Source of the DNA: Dermatemys mawii
Lineage: Eukaryota > Chordata > Testudines > Dermatemydidae
Reading direction: 5' to 3'
Assembly (NCBI GenBank): GCA_007922305.1
Contig: ML677334.1
Location: 19,204,291-19,268,290 of the forward strand
Length of the DNA stretch: 64,000 nt
In this document: piece by piece, positions 11,211-24,320 of the stretch
How positions within the stretch are numbered: the stretch's first letter is position 1
Layout of the letters: the number at the start of each line of letters is the position of its first letter
Notes under the pieces: model-generated
Told to the model about the DNA's origin: nothing
Database searches by the model: none
What the model saw: only the letters and a program-made list of their open reading frames with translations
Translations under genes and position numbers: made by a program

Positions 11211-11499
11211 GGGCTGTGGCTACGCTACAGAGCTTACAGTGGTGCAGCTGCACTGATGCAGTGCTGTGTTGCTGCTAGTCCAGATGCTCTAAGCCAATTG
11301 GAGAGAAGTCTACCATTGACTTAATTATTCCATCCTTTGCAAGCGGTGGCTATGTTGGCGGAAAAAACTCTCCTGCCGACATAGCACTGTCTACCCCAGC
11401 TCTTAAGTTGGTGTAACATACGTTGCATAGATGGGTGGCTTATTCACATCCCCGAGAGACATAATCTATACCAACGTAAGCTGTAGTGTGTATGTAGCC
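11211..11499. mobile_element. Harbinger-like MITE, TACGCTACAG/CTACACTA family, copy 1
   Basis: Ends GGGCTGTGGCTACGCTACAG and (reverse complement of the right end) GGCTACATACACACTACAG are inverted. The interior shares blocks such as GGCTATGTTGGCGG and TGCCGACATAGC with the opposite-orientation copy at 45464-45742. No clear target duplication remains here. Non-coding. Confidence 0.6.
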
Positions 11500-11769
11500 T
11501 TGGAAAGCACTCAATACTGTGGTGATAGATGGCAATATAAAACTCTAAAATAGCCATACAGATGCCTTCCACTACTATTACAATAGTCCGCATGGTGTCT
11601 ATACAATGAAGGTGTTATTTCCTACATTTTGTAGTGAATTGTAGATTTCTTCGGATTTGTCACTGCCTTACAGTGTTTAGATGAGTTGTGTTTGTATTTT
11701 ATATTTTGAATGTACTAATACTTGAACTTTTGTTGTTTGTAATAGAACTAGGTGGTATTTTTGGGTAAA

Positions 11770-12030
11770 TATTTTATTAATTGAAAAATGCAGTTTTGGG
11801 TCAACCAAAACTATTCATGAATTCAGGTAGAATTCAGTAAACAGTTCTGACAGAAAAAAATTTGATTTTTCTTCTGGGAAATTTTCTAAATGAAACATTT
11901 TGACTTTTCATTTTGAAATTAATTTTTTTTTTTGACAGTTTCACTGGAAGTGGAATGTTTCATTTGACCTGCAACAATTTTTTTTTCTTTTAGGTGAGGA
12001 AAAAGAGAAAAATTGCCATTTTGGGTTGAC
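11770..12030. repeat. AT-rich degraded repeat (TTTTGAAA-type)
   Basis: Runs of TTTTG/CAAAA, TGAAACATTTTGAC and GGGAAATTTTC recur here, at about 9230-9440 and at about 62040-62270, with both orientations mixed. This looks like a degraded dispersed repeat with internal inverted structure. The family was not identified. Confidence 0.35.
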
Positions 12031-12189
12031 AGCACACACAACTGGTGGTCTGAGTTGGAGCATTGTTGCTCATTTGGGATATTCAGTTACAAAGATTTTG
12101 TCAACCACAGCTGCTGACTCAGAGGTCGGCAAACTATGGCCTGCCCGGCTCCTGAGCTCCCGGCCAGGGATGCTGGGATGACTGGGCAA

Positions 12190-12265
12190 GATCCTCTGCT
12201 GGTGTAAATTGGTATAGCTCCATTGACTTCAAGGGAGCTACACCAACTTACATCAGCTGAGGATT
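12190..12265. repeat. Short palindromic repeat (GGTGTAAATTGG type)
   Basis: A near-palindrome: GATCCTCTGCTGGTGTAAAT on the left pairs with ACTTACATCAGCTGAGGATT on the right around a centre rich in TCCATTGACTTCAAGGGA. Related degraded copies lie near 44140-44200, 55385-55460 and 62490-62580. It is probably an ancient palindromic MITE. Confidence 0.45.
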
Positions 12266-13489
12266 TGGCCCATTATTTATAAATCTTACATCTGGGAAGC
12301 AAGAATAGGTTCCATGCATAGCTTTTAAATCTGTTGAGTATCTGATTATATAGAGGTGAATGCATAGGGTGTGTCCCTTAAAGTAAAACTTCAAAGGGCA
12401 CAGTGTGATTTTTGTTGCTGTTAACAGACTTGCCAAGTACTAACTCCAGAAGCAAGAAAGAACATGCACACATCTAGCCCTGCCTGCATTCTTAAGACGC
12501 AAATTCAAAGAAGAAGAAATTATTTGATTTTTTAGTTGGTACCTATTGTAGACAAAAAAATCAAATTTATTTTCCATTGAATTGACAGAGGAAAGTCCTA
12601 TGAGTAGAAATGAAATCTGAGGTGTGGAAAGTTTGAGCAGATTTTGATGTTATAGTATGCGACTATCAATTGCTTCTTGTACAAGAATTTATGCAAAGCA
12701 ATTGTGATAACAAATCCAGTAACACCATCTGAAAGATGCTGTAAGATCTTTGAATAAAAAAAACACCATAATTTTTTCTGAAATGTAGACATGGCCTTAA
12801 ATTGGTGTGCTGGCTCCAAATAATGCCCGTCCTTCCAAATATACACACACAGCAAGAGAAAACTGAGCTCCAGATTCAGACCAGAACTTTGGGATTCAGG
12901 CCCATTTTTAGTGAAATCTTTAATAAATATTGATGCTAAAGAGTTGAGTTTGTTTTTTTACAGATATTCTGGAAAAAAAAATTATACCAGAATTTGTTGA
13001 TTATCCCGCCCTCCGAAAAAAACCCAACAACAAACCACACCTACTTGAGAAGGTGTGTTTCTTCACCCAGATTAATCACTCAGACATGCTGTAACTGCCT
13101 GGATTTTGGAGTAAACTGACTCAACAGCCCACAGCATTGCCGACGACATTGGATAAAATGGCGGGGGGGAACCCAAACCCAGAGCATACTAAAGAGAAAA
13201 GTGAGTGAATTTGGATGTTAACTCCTGTGGACAGTCTTCTGATACATCTATCAACTCATCTTACCTCAGACTATTTAGTAACTTATTCTGAAAATGGGTC
13301 AGCAATGCCTCACCAACAGCTGTAATTTTCTGGCATGCATGTGTTCAATTCATGGCTTGAATAAAACGTATTTAGCAATGGGTGGGGCCCTTCTGTCCTT
13401 GCTTCTACATATTGTATATTAAATTAATTTCTATAGTTTAGGTTTAGCTCCTACTAGTTCCTTCTTTACTAGTTCAGAATCATATTGTT

Positions 13490-13965
13490 GTTAAGGCACA
13501 AAATTGGGACTCAGGAAATAGGGTGCACTTCCTAGCTCTGCCATATACTCTCTGTATCACTTTAAACAAGTGATTTATGGCCTAATTTACAAAACAGCTC
13601 AGCTCCCAGTTAGACACCTAAATGCAGTGGCTAGATCTCCAAAAGTATTCAGCATGCAGTAACTCCCATTGTTCTCAAACAAAGCTGCTTGGTATTGGCT
13701 CTGGAGAATCTAGCCTCAGTTGTGGGTGTTGAGCACTGTTGAACATCTGTCTCCTAATCTCTCTGTGCCTCAGTTAGCCACCACTAAACTGGAGAAAATA
13801 CTACTTCCGGTCTCTCACCTTTTTATCTGCTTAGAGTGCATGATCTTCAAGACAGGGACTATCTAGTCTCTTACTGTGTGTATGTACAGTCCCTAGCACA
13901 ATGAGGCCAAGATGTTAGGGCTTGTGGATGCTACTATAGTACAATAAATAATAATAATAATCAGC
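13490..13965 (+). repeat. Ancient SINE/LINE-derived sequence (MIR/CORE-SINE-like)
   Basis: Contains blocks typical of old amniote SINE/LINE repeats: a TTCCTAGCTCTGCC-type block, CTCTGTGCCTCAGTT, and a GTACAGTCCCTAGCACAATG block ending in AATAAATAATAATAATAA. It appears to be two overlapping degraded repeats. The assignment is by pattern only. Confidence 0.4.
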
Positions 13966-14992
13966 TATTAATATTTATAAAGTGGCATGTGCTCATTGCC
14001 TGTGCCTCAAGCCACTTACAGAAATTAAGAACACATTCTATATTTATTATTATGCAGCCAGTCTAATCTCTCAAATTTACCACCACCACCAAACAGTAAA
14101 ATGCATACACCCAGAGATAACACAATAAAGAATAATGTGACCACCCTTAACCATAGAACCTTCCCTACCAGCCTGTCTCAGGCAAAGCCCTGAATGAACA
14201 GGAAAATCTTTGCACAATACTCATGAACTTCAAGAAAGTTCCACACAGAGTGTATTGCTTTAGTCCTATCTGGAGGTCACAACAGCATGAATAACAAGCC
14301 AAGGCTCACATCAGAAAGCAGAGACTGCAGTCACCATGGTAAAAAAAAAAAAGCACAGATAGAATGATATACTCATGTCACTGAAACCATCCATGAGCCC
14401 AAGGCAAAGAAAGAACCTAAAGTAACAAAAGTTAATGCCTCCTTAATAAAACTTGTGCGGAATAGGAATTAACCCTGCTTCACTCTTACATTGTTCTTTC
14501 CAAATATCACCTACCGTTTTTCTGGATGTAGCAGACAGTTTCTCTCATCTAAGTCCCCATTTTAGCCTGACACTACAAGTTCAAGGTTCAGTTCCTTCTG
14601 GAATGAGGAGGACACATCTTAGTGTTTAGTGCCTCTCCTGATTGATGACATCTACTTGCAGCTTGTTCTAATATCTCTTTTGTAGTTTTAGCAGCTTGTA
14701 TAGTGGAGGAAGAGATTAATACTAAGTTTATGTGACAGGGAATTTTTATCTTGTAGATATGCACTATTTTCCTTTATAGTTTGATTTCCAGGTCTAATTG
14801 CTGTACTACTTCCACATGCCCTCCCAAATTATTAGTCACATCCGCCATTTTATCAAAGCATCTAATTTACTGACTTACTTACTTAGTGTAACCCACTCAC
14901 CTCCTGGGTGTGGTGTTCTGTCCCATCTAGTTGCACTGAGACCACTTAGAGAGATTAATGAGTCTGCTCTATAGCCTTAGCTAAGAGGGATA

Positions 14993-15060
14993 TGATTTTT
15001 AGCTCATAGAGTAGAGGGTCATGCATTTAGCTTCAGAGGTCCGAGGCTTGATCCCACCCC
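14993..15060 (+). repeat. tRNA-derived SINE head or tRNA-like relic
   Basis: TAGCTCATAGAGTAGAGG (15000-15017) resembles a tRNA A box with D-loop, and GGCTTGATCC (15045-15054) resembles a B box. The spacing is close to that of a tRNA. I could not fold a complete cloverleaf with an acceptor stem, so this is treated as a SINE head or decayed tRNA pseudogene, not a functional tRNA. Confidence 0.35.
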
Positions 15061-16470
15061 CTCCAATCACGGACTGTCGGCGTTACAATAGCACCAAATG
15101 TGTGCTAGGTACTTAGACTACCAGATGAACAGGATTCAGTCTTTGGACAAATTTTTAGATTGATTTTTGCATATGGAACCATTCGCCTCCAGTTTGCCAG
15201 ATCAAAGTTTGGTTCTGACTAAAGGTTGTTGCCATTCAGTAGCTCTTTGGTGTCCTGTGTGCAAAAAAGTTTCAATCCTATTCTTATTAAATGCATGTCT
15301 TCCTCACAGTACAATCACAATTGGCAGTCTCAGCAGAGGCATCAAAGCTGAATGGGTATGCACTCTAAGATCTCACAAAAAAAAAATTGGTGGCCTCTCT
15401 GACAATTTTTCCTAAAATACTTAATTCATTTTAGGAAAAAGAAATAAATATGCACATACACATGTCCAAAGCATAATTTATTTATGTAGGTTTTTATTGC
15501 AGACTCAGTAATAAAAACAATGTGCCGTTGTCTATTCTTTACTGGACCTAAACAAAATAGGAACAAATGAGGTACTTTGCATGTTCTTGTCTTTTTGTTG
15601 TTTTTTCTTTTGCTTTTTTGGTTGCTTTTTCAAAGGCTTGCTAGCTAGTAAGTCTGTTTCTGTGAAAAGTGATCTTTGTATGTTTGTTGACCCTGCTTTG
15701 CTCCCCATTCCCCTACAATCACTGTCCAGGAGGTTGTGGCCGCACAAAAAATCCCTGGTGGCTGCATGCAGCACGGTGGCTGCATTTGAAAAATGCTGCG
15801 GTAGGGTACCCATCTGTTCTTCAAGGTAGTCACTCCAGAACAGTGCTTGGACATCAAAAGGCAGGTTTGTAAAAATCTAATTGCTACCCTCCATATTATA
15901 ATTGTCTGTGGGTAGAGGACTTCAATCTCCAAGGCCATAGGTGCTAACACTTTAGGAAGAAGAGAGAAAAATGAGAGGGTTAATTGTTTACTGAAATGTT
16001 TATGTCCTTTTCAATGCAGCTACAGGTATAATACATTATCACTCCTGGTCTATTCTTTTCTAAATCACTTATAGGAGATATTAACGTTAAACAGGGATCA
16101 GCACCCTTGTTATTTGAGGAATACAAACCACATGCACAACTGGAGACTTAAAAAAACCTCTATTTTACTTATAGACATTTTGTTTTTTAAATACATTTGA
16201 AAAATACAAAGCTGGCAAATCAAAGTAAATATATTTATATTTTGTATGTAACTTCCTTGCAGCACCCTTTTAGACAAAAGCCCCAGTTGGATTACAAGAC
16301 ACTTTACATATCAAGATGGGGTGTACTTAAGCGTATATTAAATTGTTTTATTTGCTTATCAGTTCATTTCATGGGTGATTTATCCTCCATCTAAGCCCAG
16401 CTATCATTAATAGGGGTCAGGCATGCTGATCTCTGAACATCAATGAGAGAAAAAATGCCCCCTAAGAATT

Positions 16471-16610
16471 GATACTAATAATACCTTACATATACAGAAT
16501 ACTTTCCATCTTCAAAGCATTTTACAAATATAAAGAAGTGAATCCTCATAACACTCTGTGCAGCAGGTATATGCAGGATTATCATCTCCATTTTACTAAT
16601 AGAGTATGTT
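16471..16610 (+). repeat. Ancient interspersed repeat fragment (L2/MIR-like)
   Basis: CTTCAAAGCATTTTACAAAT followed by CCTCATAACACTCTGTGCAG and ATTATCATCTCCATTTTAC. This is the order found in old L2/MIR-type repeats; similar remnants occur at 46985-47190 and 53060-53215. Confidence 0.45.
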
Positions 16611-17318
16611 TAAGAATTGTCTGGTGATTTTGCTGAAGTAAGGGTTGGAGAAATTTTTTTTTTTTGTCACAGCATGTTGGAACAAAGCTCTCATGAAGTG
16701 TTCTGAGGGAGTGGCAGGGAGGGTCTGTCAAGAAATCACTAGACTGGAAAGCTGAGTAAATAAATGAGCAAACAGTTATAAGGTTACTTCTTACATGCAA
16801 TGAAAAATACCTCATATACCACTTTATTAAATAAACCTATATAACCCTTGTGTATATCTGTTGACTATTAGTTCTCAATGAAGCATCAGCTCATGCTCTT
16901 GAAAAAATTCCAGGGAGGAGTGCTCATTGGCTATGTATTAAGCCTATCAGCTATCTCAAATTCATCATTTGGTAAGTGATGACAAAGTGAAAGAACATAA
17001 TTGGAAAATAACTTTTTGGGGTGAGGAGGGTGTGTGCCATTGCACATTCTAAAAACATGGTAGAACTTTTTCTACAATGAACATATTTGGGCTATTAAAG
17101 GTGAGAAAATTATCTGGAAAAAAAGGAAAAAAAGACTTTTTGGAATATAACAACAGATTATAATTCCAGTCCATGCGAATTTTCAGGCTTTATATTTAAA
17201 ATGCTTTCCCATGATGTTTCCACTCCTCCAGTGCCACCCAGTTACTTTCAAATTGTGTTTGTTTTCCTAGTTAAAGGAGCTAAATATGAATTATCTAATT
17301 CATTTGTGGTGGTGTTGT

Positions 17319-17790
17319 AACCATGTTAGTTCCAGGATATGAGAGAGAGCGAGAGAGCGAGAGAGAGCGAGCGTATATGAGGCAATATCTTTTATTTGAC
17401 CAACCTCTGATGGTGGAAGGCACTAGCTTTCAAACTTCACAAAGCTCTTCTTCAAGTTTGTGGGAAGAAACCAGAGTATATGAGCTAAATACAAGTTGGG
17501 ATAGATTGTTAAGCATGAGGGGGCTGTCCCAACTTGCAGGGCCAACTCCAGCATTTTTGCCGCCCCAAGCAAAAAAAATAAAACCCCGCTGGAGTGGGGT
17601 AATAAAACCCCAAGCACATGCTTCCCAGGCTAGTGCCTGGAGCCAGCTCTGCCAACTTGTATTTAGCTCAAATACACTGGTTTCCTTCCCCAGACCTGAA
17701 GAAGAACTCTGTGCAGCTCAAAAGCTTGTGCCTTCCACCAACAGAAGTTGAGGCAATATCTTTTATTGGACCATCTACTCTCTCTATCTC
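17319..17790. repeat. Foldback dispersed repeat, copy 2, split by a hAT MITE
   Basis: The left part (TGTAACCATGTTAGTTCCAG, a GAGA-rich tract at 17339-17373, then AGGCAATATCTTTTATTTGACC and CACAAAGCTCTTCTTCAAG) returns in inverted order on the right (CCAGACCTGAAGAAGAACTC, AAAAGCTTGTGCC). A direct AGGCAATATCTTTTATTGGACC block closes it. A hAT MITE with exact 8-base duplication sits inside (17537-17651). The open frame through this region is a by-product. Confidence 0.55.
17537..17651. mobile_element. hAT-type MITE (CAGGGCCGGCTC family)
   Basis: Ends CAGGGCCAACTCCAG and, on the opposite strand, CAGAGCTGGCTCC. Flanked by a perfect 8-base duplication CCAACTTG at 17529-17536 and 17652-17659. It is 115 bases with an AT-rich centre (AAAAAAAATAAAACCCC). 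Inserted into the foldback repeat, hence younger than it. Confidence 0.85.
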
Positions 17791-18939
17791 TCTCTCTTTC
17801 ATGACAGGGAAGATATTGGTTATTACATTATTAGTAAAAAAAAACTGTTTTGAATCTATTTTTTACATAATGCGGGGGATTCAGGTCAGAATGTTCAAGA
17901 CTTGTAAGTGCTTAGAATAAACTGAACAAAAATAATTGAATGAAGGTTAGATATGGCCTGTGGTAGTTGTAGAAGGTGGTGGGACCAACCATTCAGTCAA
18001 CAGAGTGAGAAAATTTGCTATGAAAGAGCCAGCAAGTTTTAGTTGGTGTCCCCTGGCAAAGATCAAGTCAAGGCTTCATACTAGTTGCTCTTGCTTTTTC
18101 CCCTTCTCCCTGACAGAGCAACATTTAAGGCTATTCAAACCCTGCTCCTGAATCTACATATTGTTAATATGAAGGTGCCAGAACTTCATGGTCATGCTAG
18201 CACTAGCACTCATATCATGGAACCCAGTATCTTCTGTGTGCAGCAGGCAAGACTATATTCTAATTTTGCAATAATTTCTCCAATGGAAACTACAAATAGA
18301 TATGTAATGATATTATACATGGCTAGATCACCAAGTTTACTACGGAGACTGTGTATTTTTGTACTGGGGTGCTGTTGTCTTTATGATAATGCATTGTTTG
18401 CTATGTTTTTCCATACATACAGAGCAAATGTATTGGCAGTCAGAATGCCTTTTATTTTACATTAGGAAAAACAAGAAAAGAAGCAACGCTTTGAGAGAGC
18501 ATGCATGTGTTTGTGGGCGCTGCAAGAAGTCTGAGAGCAAAACAACTGTTGTCTTCACACAAGCAGAAAACAAAAGCAAAGGCTCCATAGCTTCATACAA
18601 CATGTTTGACTTGCCAGACCTTTTAATTAGCTTCATTAAACACACTACTTCCTTTTTCTCTGTTATGAAGTCACTTATTATTGCAAAATGAAAACACTTT
18701 CAATTTCAATCTCTGGGTAAGTGACTGAAAACAAATCCCTTGTCATTTTATAGAATTTAACGGGGTTTCATTTGGTGGGTTTGGATTCAAAGAGCCTCTT
18801 TAGAAGCAAGTATTGCTAATTAGGAATTCACAGTGTAGGCCATTAATCGGAGTGATGTGAAAAATGAAGTGAGAAACTGAAGCTGCATAATGTTCCTCTT
18901 GGCTTGCAAATTCTGATTGTGTCTGAGTATGTATAACAT

Positions 18940-19217
18940 CAGTGCTTCTATATCGTGATGCCAACTTTTCCCAACCTAGCACTAAAAATTTCCCAAATCT
19001 GGTAAAAAATTCCCAGACTCTGGGAATTTTTCACCAGAACTGGGAAATTTTTAGCGCTAGCCAGTGCTTCTGTATCTTGGGAATTTTCCCCAAATCTGGG
19101 AATTTTTAAGTAAAATGTTTCACCTTGGTAAATTGCAGGGGAAATTGGGAAGCTGCAGGGAACATGCTGTTAAAAATTCCCAGATTTTGGGAAATTTCCC
19201 AGGATATAGAAGCACTG
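18940..19217. mobile_element. hAT-type MITE with internal 85-base palindrome
   Basis: Terminal inverted repeats CAGTGCTTCTATATC are identical over 15 bases, and the element is flanked by a perfect 8-base duplication TATAACAT (18932-18939 and 19218-19225). Inside, 18976-19060 is a near-perfect palindrome built from GGGAATTTTT/AAATTCCC units and bounded by CTAGC/GCTAG. A third copy of the end motif (CAGTGCTTCTGTATCTTGG, 19062-19080) follows it. The exact duplication suggests a relatively young insertion. Non-coding. Confidence 0.9.
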
Positions 19218-19359
19218 TATAACATTTGAAGTGAATGGAAAAAAGTTATCTTTTTTTTCTATTCCTTCCCTTTAAATGTCAGAATGTCTGTCAGAATTTC
19301 AAGTCTGAAAATAGACTTTAGTAATTATTTTTCATTTATTATTTAATCATTTTTTTCTA

Positions 19360-22300
19360 TTGTAATAGCACCCAATGGTCGCAGAACACATGGCCACATT
19401 GTGTTATTAAGGTACTCATCTGCACTGGAGATGATGTGGAGCTCAATTGCCTCAAAAGAAGCTTAGACATTGTACCACAGAAATGGATGGTGCATCCAGG
19501 AGCTCCTGGGAAGCACAGGAGCATACGCTCCCCTCTCCAGGCAGCTAGATCTGCTGGCCATTGCAAACATATGGGGGAAAGGGACCCAGGCTTTGCCTCC
19601 TGGATAGCTAGTGTCCCAGTGGGTAGTGCAGCCCTTGCATTCACAAGGGCATGGCCTGTAGTTTCAGTAAGCCCTAATACTAGAGGTGCAAGAAGAGGTG
19701 TGCAACTGGTTCTCTCCCTTATGAACCTGCACAGAGACCAATCCCAATCTGGCCATGTGCTTTTTAAGAAGAAAGTCAGATGCACCCAAACACTAATCTA
19801 AAATAGTGAAACATTACTTGGGAAAAAAGGAAAGGATTTAAAGTGGCCATGTTTACATATGTAATTTGCTTATTTGTCTGTGTGTCATTTTCCTAAGTGG
19901 CATGAGTTTACATGTATCCTGGAGCACTGGGTTTGGTAAGATCATACTTTAATTGCTCATTCACTCCTATTTTCTATCTTTTAAACTCTCTTTCCCCCCG
20001 CACTCCAGTGCTCTTGTAATCTGAAGGCAACATCCAAAGACTTGCTGCTGCCTGCTGGATCATGTTGTCATGTATGACAGCTGTGCAAGCAACAGCAGCA
20101 CCAGTTTGAATCATTATTTTCCTACTGTGTGTGAGTTGCCAAGAAAGATGATTAAGAGAGAGAGAAAAAAAGAGAGTCTATGCACGAATTAAGATGTGGA
20201 AAGTGGGAGTGGTATACTTGTCAGGTGAGTTAGATTCTTTCTGCTCAGTGGGGTGGCACCACACACAGTTGTTTCTGCTGTGCCGATTTAATTTTTGTCT
20301 CTTCATTTATCAGGATTATTGCCTAGCAAGGTAAGTGCAGATTAAAATTGTTTACTCACCTCTAACTAATAACCATTGTAAAATATCAGCAATGGGATAG
20401 AAAGTCCAGTAAGAAAAAAATCAATATTTTAAACTGCTGCATGTATTTGCTTTGTTTCATTCAGTAGTGCTTTTCAGTTCCATCCAAAGCCAATTGCTTT
20501 TCCTAAGTTACCTTCCTCTCCATGGAAAGGGTGTATCGTAAATAGTGAATAAGATCAGGCAGCCGTGGTGAGTAGGAATGAATAAAATCTTCATACTTTC
20601 TGTTGTAGAAATTACTTTCCCTGTGTTACAACAGGCTGATTGTGTCAAGGCACCTTCATGTGTGTTTTAGGATTTAGACTAGTAGATTGTTGTAAGAGCC
20701 TTTGCTGTAGAAGGAATTTTTCTGTCAATTTCTATATGGGTGCGGACACTCTGCTCTGCTTTCTGTGTGCTGTGACTAATGCTGACTAGGTTGCACTGTG
20801 GGCTTGGGACGTTAACCTAAGAATAATTTTTATTTTCAACCTGGCTGTTTAGCTCCTTAATTCACTTCTTATGTACGAGGCACAGGAAATATTTTGGTTC
20901 CATGTCTTCTTTTCCCAAAGTGGCTTTCTCTTTCATATCCCTCGACACAGGATCTAATCCTTCTTCCAATAAAAACAGTGTAAAACTCCTTGCTTCCACT
21001 GAAGTCAATGGAGCAGGCCTGTACTTTGCATAGTTTAAAGAAATGACAGTTCAGAGAAGAGCATATCTTTCACGTATAGTCCTTTATACATCACTGGATG
21101 ATCTGCCAATAGGAAAACTAGTCCTATTTTCTTCTTCTTTTAAAAAGGACACACAAAAGCTTTCTAGTGCTTTTATACCTTTCTTCCTTAATATAAATTG
21201 GTGAAGGGTTGAATTGAGCCCATTTTCGTTTGGTCAGTGTCCTACACATCAAGCATGGACATGGGAGGTTGACACTATTTACTCTGCTCAGTGAAAACTT
21301 CCATTCAGTTTCAATCTCGAAGTGAACATATTGGTCATATTGACAGCTCCAGAAATTCAAGTCCAGTCATTATTCCCAGGATTGTGTAGACAGCAACAAC
21401 ATAGGGTTCCACCCACTACCACACACAAGGGCGTCTATTTGGTAGTTATTGTATTTTAGATTGCTGTCTTTTAGAAACTGGCCTGAGACCAAAGTCATTT
21501 CCCACAGAGCGCTTTCACAACATTGGTTACTGCTGAGTCTGATTCAGCTGGATTTAAAACAGGAGACGCAGAGATTAAAAGCTTCCTATCATATTATCAG
21601 TCCTCTGAACCATCCAGGTCTCAACTTGAATACCAATATTCTCCTGATTATTATTTATTGTAACAAGGTATGCTACTTTTAGGTCTCCAATTCTGTTTGC
21701 TTTTTTTTTTTTTTTTTTTTACTATCTGTGATGATTTTTGTTGCATTCAGGAATGAAGTTAAAACTATGTATTGCACCAAGAAACTCCTTTCAATTAGGA
21801 GTCCTCAAACTTTTTCTAAAACCTCCCAGCTATTTTTGGCATTTGAAGCTTTTCTTGTCCTACCAGTTTTTTTTTTAAATCAAATGCAGGGTCACAAACT
21901 AACTGTGCTTAAAAGATGCCACTATGTCTTGAGCAGCTGTACAGATGCTGATGTATTATTTGTGATGAGCCAGCTGTTCTGATTTGAACACTGATGTTTA
22001 TCCAGATTGACCCAAACCTTCCCTAACATTTGCATTTTATCCGGCTCAAGGTTTAGGGTGAAGTTCAGGCTAGGTATTTTTACAAACTCATTCATCCACC
22101 CCAATTAGCGCAGGCAAGAGAGCACAATGGGTGTCACCAGAATGAAAGTGTCTTTTGTTTCCTCCGAAGGGGGATGCTCAGGAAGCAAGAATGAGGCCAA
22201 CCCTAAAACTGAGTAACACTTGCACGGCTCCAGCAGGAGTTGGGGAGGACTGGGACATCAGGAATAGATTCCTGCACTTTCAGAAAGACAAATCAACTCC

Positions 22301-24000
22301 CACCCTTGTGGGGAAAGTGTATTACTGAGAGCTCTTTCCTCTTCCCTTTTGCTCCAAATGCCAGAAGAAAGGGTGGTTCAGACTTTTCCTGCCTCCATTT
22401 TCAAAAGCTGTCAGCAAAGGAGGTTTGTCTGTAGATACACTGCTCAACTCAGCCACTTCTTGGCTAACTGTCATTTATTCAGAAAAGATCTCACTAGGAG
22501 ATCAAGAGAGACACTATGTGCTCTGTGCCCTCCCTGATGTCATTCCTTCATAATCTCCAACTTCTCTCTAGGGCATCATAAGCCTATCTCTAGTGGAGAC
22601 TATCTGTGATTTCTGCCTGCTCTAGAAACTCCAAAGAAGAGTAATACCCTACCAGAAAGGACAGGACCAGATGAAAACCCCTTTGGTTTATAACCCACAG
22701 CAACAATCTTTGATACGTGCAGGTGGAAAAAATGATCGGTTTGGCACTATTCTTCCAATCCCAATACAGTGTTTTAAGGAAAATGATGACACTAGAACCT
22801 TTTGAAACATTCTGTGTTTTACTGATGGCAGTCAAGATCACTAGAAAAAAGAAATTATAGATGTCGAGTACTTTATTATTCCAAAACTAGAATCTATTTG
22901 GCAAAAAGCCTCAAATTGGACTAATTATTGGATCAATGTACAGTACTATGAAAGGTTCTTCATGCAATACTTCTAATTTTCAGTAAGGAATGCACTTGAC
23001 TACAAAAGAAGAGTGACTCTTTGGTCATATCCATTTATATTTCTCCAAAAATAGCAGAGTTAGCAATAGAGATGGAAGGGAAGGATTTTAAAGTAATGGG
23101 TTGCATCTTTTTACTGGACTAAGGAGGAAGAGTTTAACTCAATTTAGCAAAAATTTCATACTCTTACTCTCTGGAAATCAAGTCAGACACTTAACTCACA
23201 TGCATTTTTACAGTTGAATGACTTGCATTAAGTATGAGAATAATAATTCTATTGTGGCTTTGTAGAATCTTTTCATTACAATCTAGAAGGACCAAATTCA
23301 GATATAATATTCTATTCTGATGGTGAATAATTTAGCATTTAAGAAGAAAATCTTTCAGATAACAAAATGTAGAATGAAATGTGCAACTTAAGTCTTGCCA
23401 AGAAGGCCAATTGTCCATTGTCTTTTTGATTACTTGTACACCAACACCCATTAGTATATGGCTGGGAACACATTACATAATAAACTCTACCTTCATTATA
23501 CTAGAAGCATGGGGAAACACATTAAAATGCATGTGCTGGTGGTGAGGGAGGCATGTATGTAATAATGCAGGCAGCCTGGGAAGGAGTGTGGGTATGTAAT
23601 ATTTTACAAATATGAACACACACAGAAGTGAATGTGTGTAACAAGCAAGTGCATAAGAGAGAAAGAGACTGCAAGAGAAACAGAACAGTTTTAACTTTGC
23701 TTTCCTCTGTCTCTTGTAACTGTTCTATATACCATGTTTTGTTTAAAGTGACTGTTGAGCCCTAAGCTACAACTGAAAAGGTTGGCTTTTAGGGTGTGGA
23801 GAAGACATTTAAATAGTCCAGGGAAAAGGGGAAAAAGATAGAGAAACTTAAAGCAAATAAGTCAAAACAATAAGTACTTATAAATCTTTTCTCTGCTATT
23901 TTCTATGAATGCTTTTCTCATAATGCAAGAATACACTGCATAACCTTTGCCTCTCAAAATTTAAAAATACATTTATGTAAGAGCTTGTAGACAGGACTTT
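19360..24000. other. Intergenic stretch, little recognised
   Basis: Mostly single-copy-looking AT-rich sequence. Simple tracts: GA/A-rich at 20155-20177 and a run of 20 T at 21701-21720. Open frames here (for example 19436-19801) have no recognisable protein similarity or splice context. The non-coding first exon expected for SERPINB5 should lie somewhere upstream of 28647, but I could not pick it out. Confidence 0.4.
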
Positions 24001-24320
24001 GCCGGTCCTCTCCGCAAAAACTCCCAGAGACCATTTTAAGTGCAGCACCCATGTCCTTTACTGTGTGTGTCTGTCCCCACTACCATATATACACACATAC
24101 ACAGACCAGCACTCAGTGAGACTGCTAGCTTCCTGGCTAGCAGAGATCTAGAGCCCCACACTCCACTCCACTCCACTCCTGCCAGCTTTTATAGCAGGCT
24201 GGCTACTCACGCCTGCAGGTGTCTCACCTCAGGCAATTTGGGCATTGCCTCCCAGCCAGCTCCAGATAATACCTTCTCCCTGGGCCTGGGCTAACAGGGG
24301 CCTGGCTTGCTTCTCTTAGC
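24001..24320. repeat. Possible LTR or other dispersed repeat with ACTCC microsatellite
   Basis: More GC-rich than its surroundings, with a short ACTCC pentamer tract (about 24157-24179) next to CTTTTATAGCAGG, which looks like a TATA region. I suspect a retroelement LTR but found neither ends nor a target duplication. Confidence 0.25.

Noticed and set aside
14993..15060. Functional tRNA gene
   Set aside because: Only A- and B-box-like segments are visible; no complete acceptor stem or cloverleaf could be paired, so it is listed as a SINE or relic.
17323..17751. 142-residue open frame
   Set aside because: It crosses a GA microsatellite, a foldback repeat and a nested MITE, so the reading frame is accidental.
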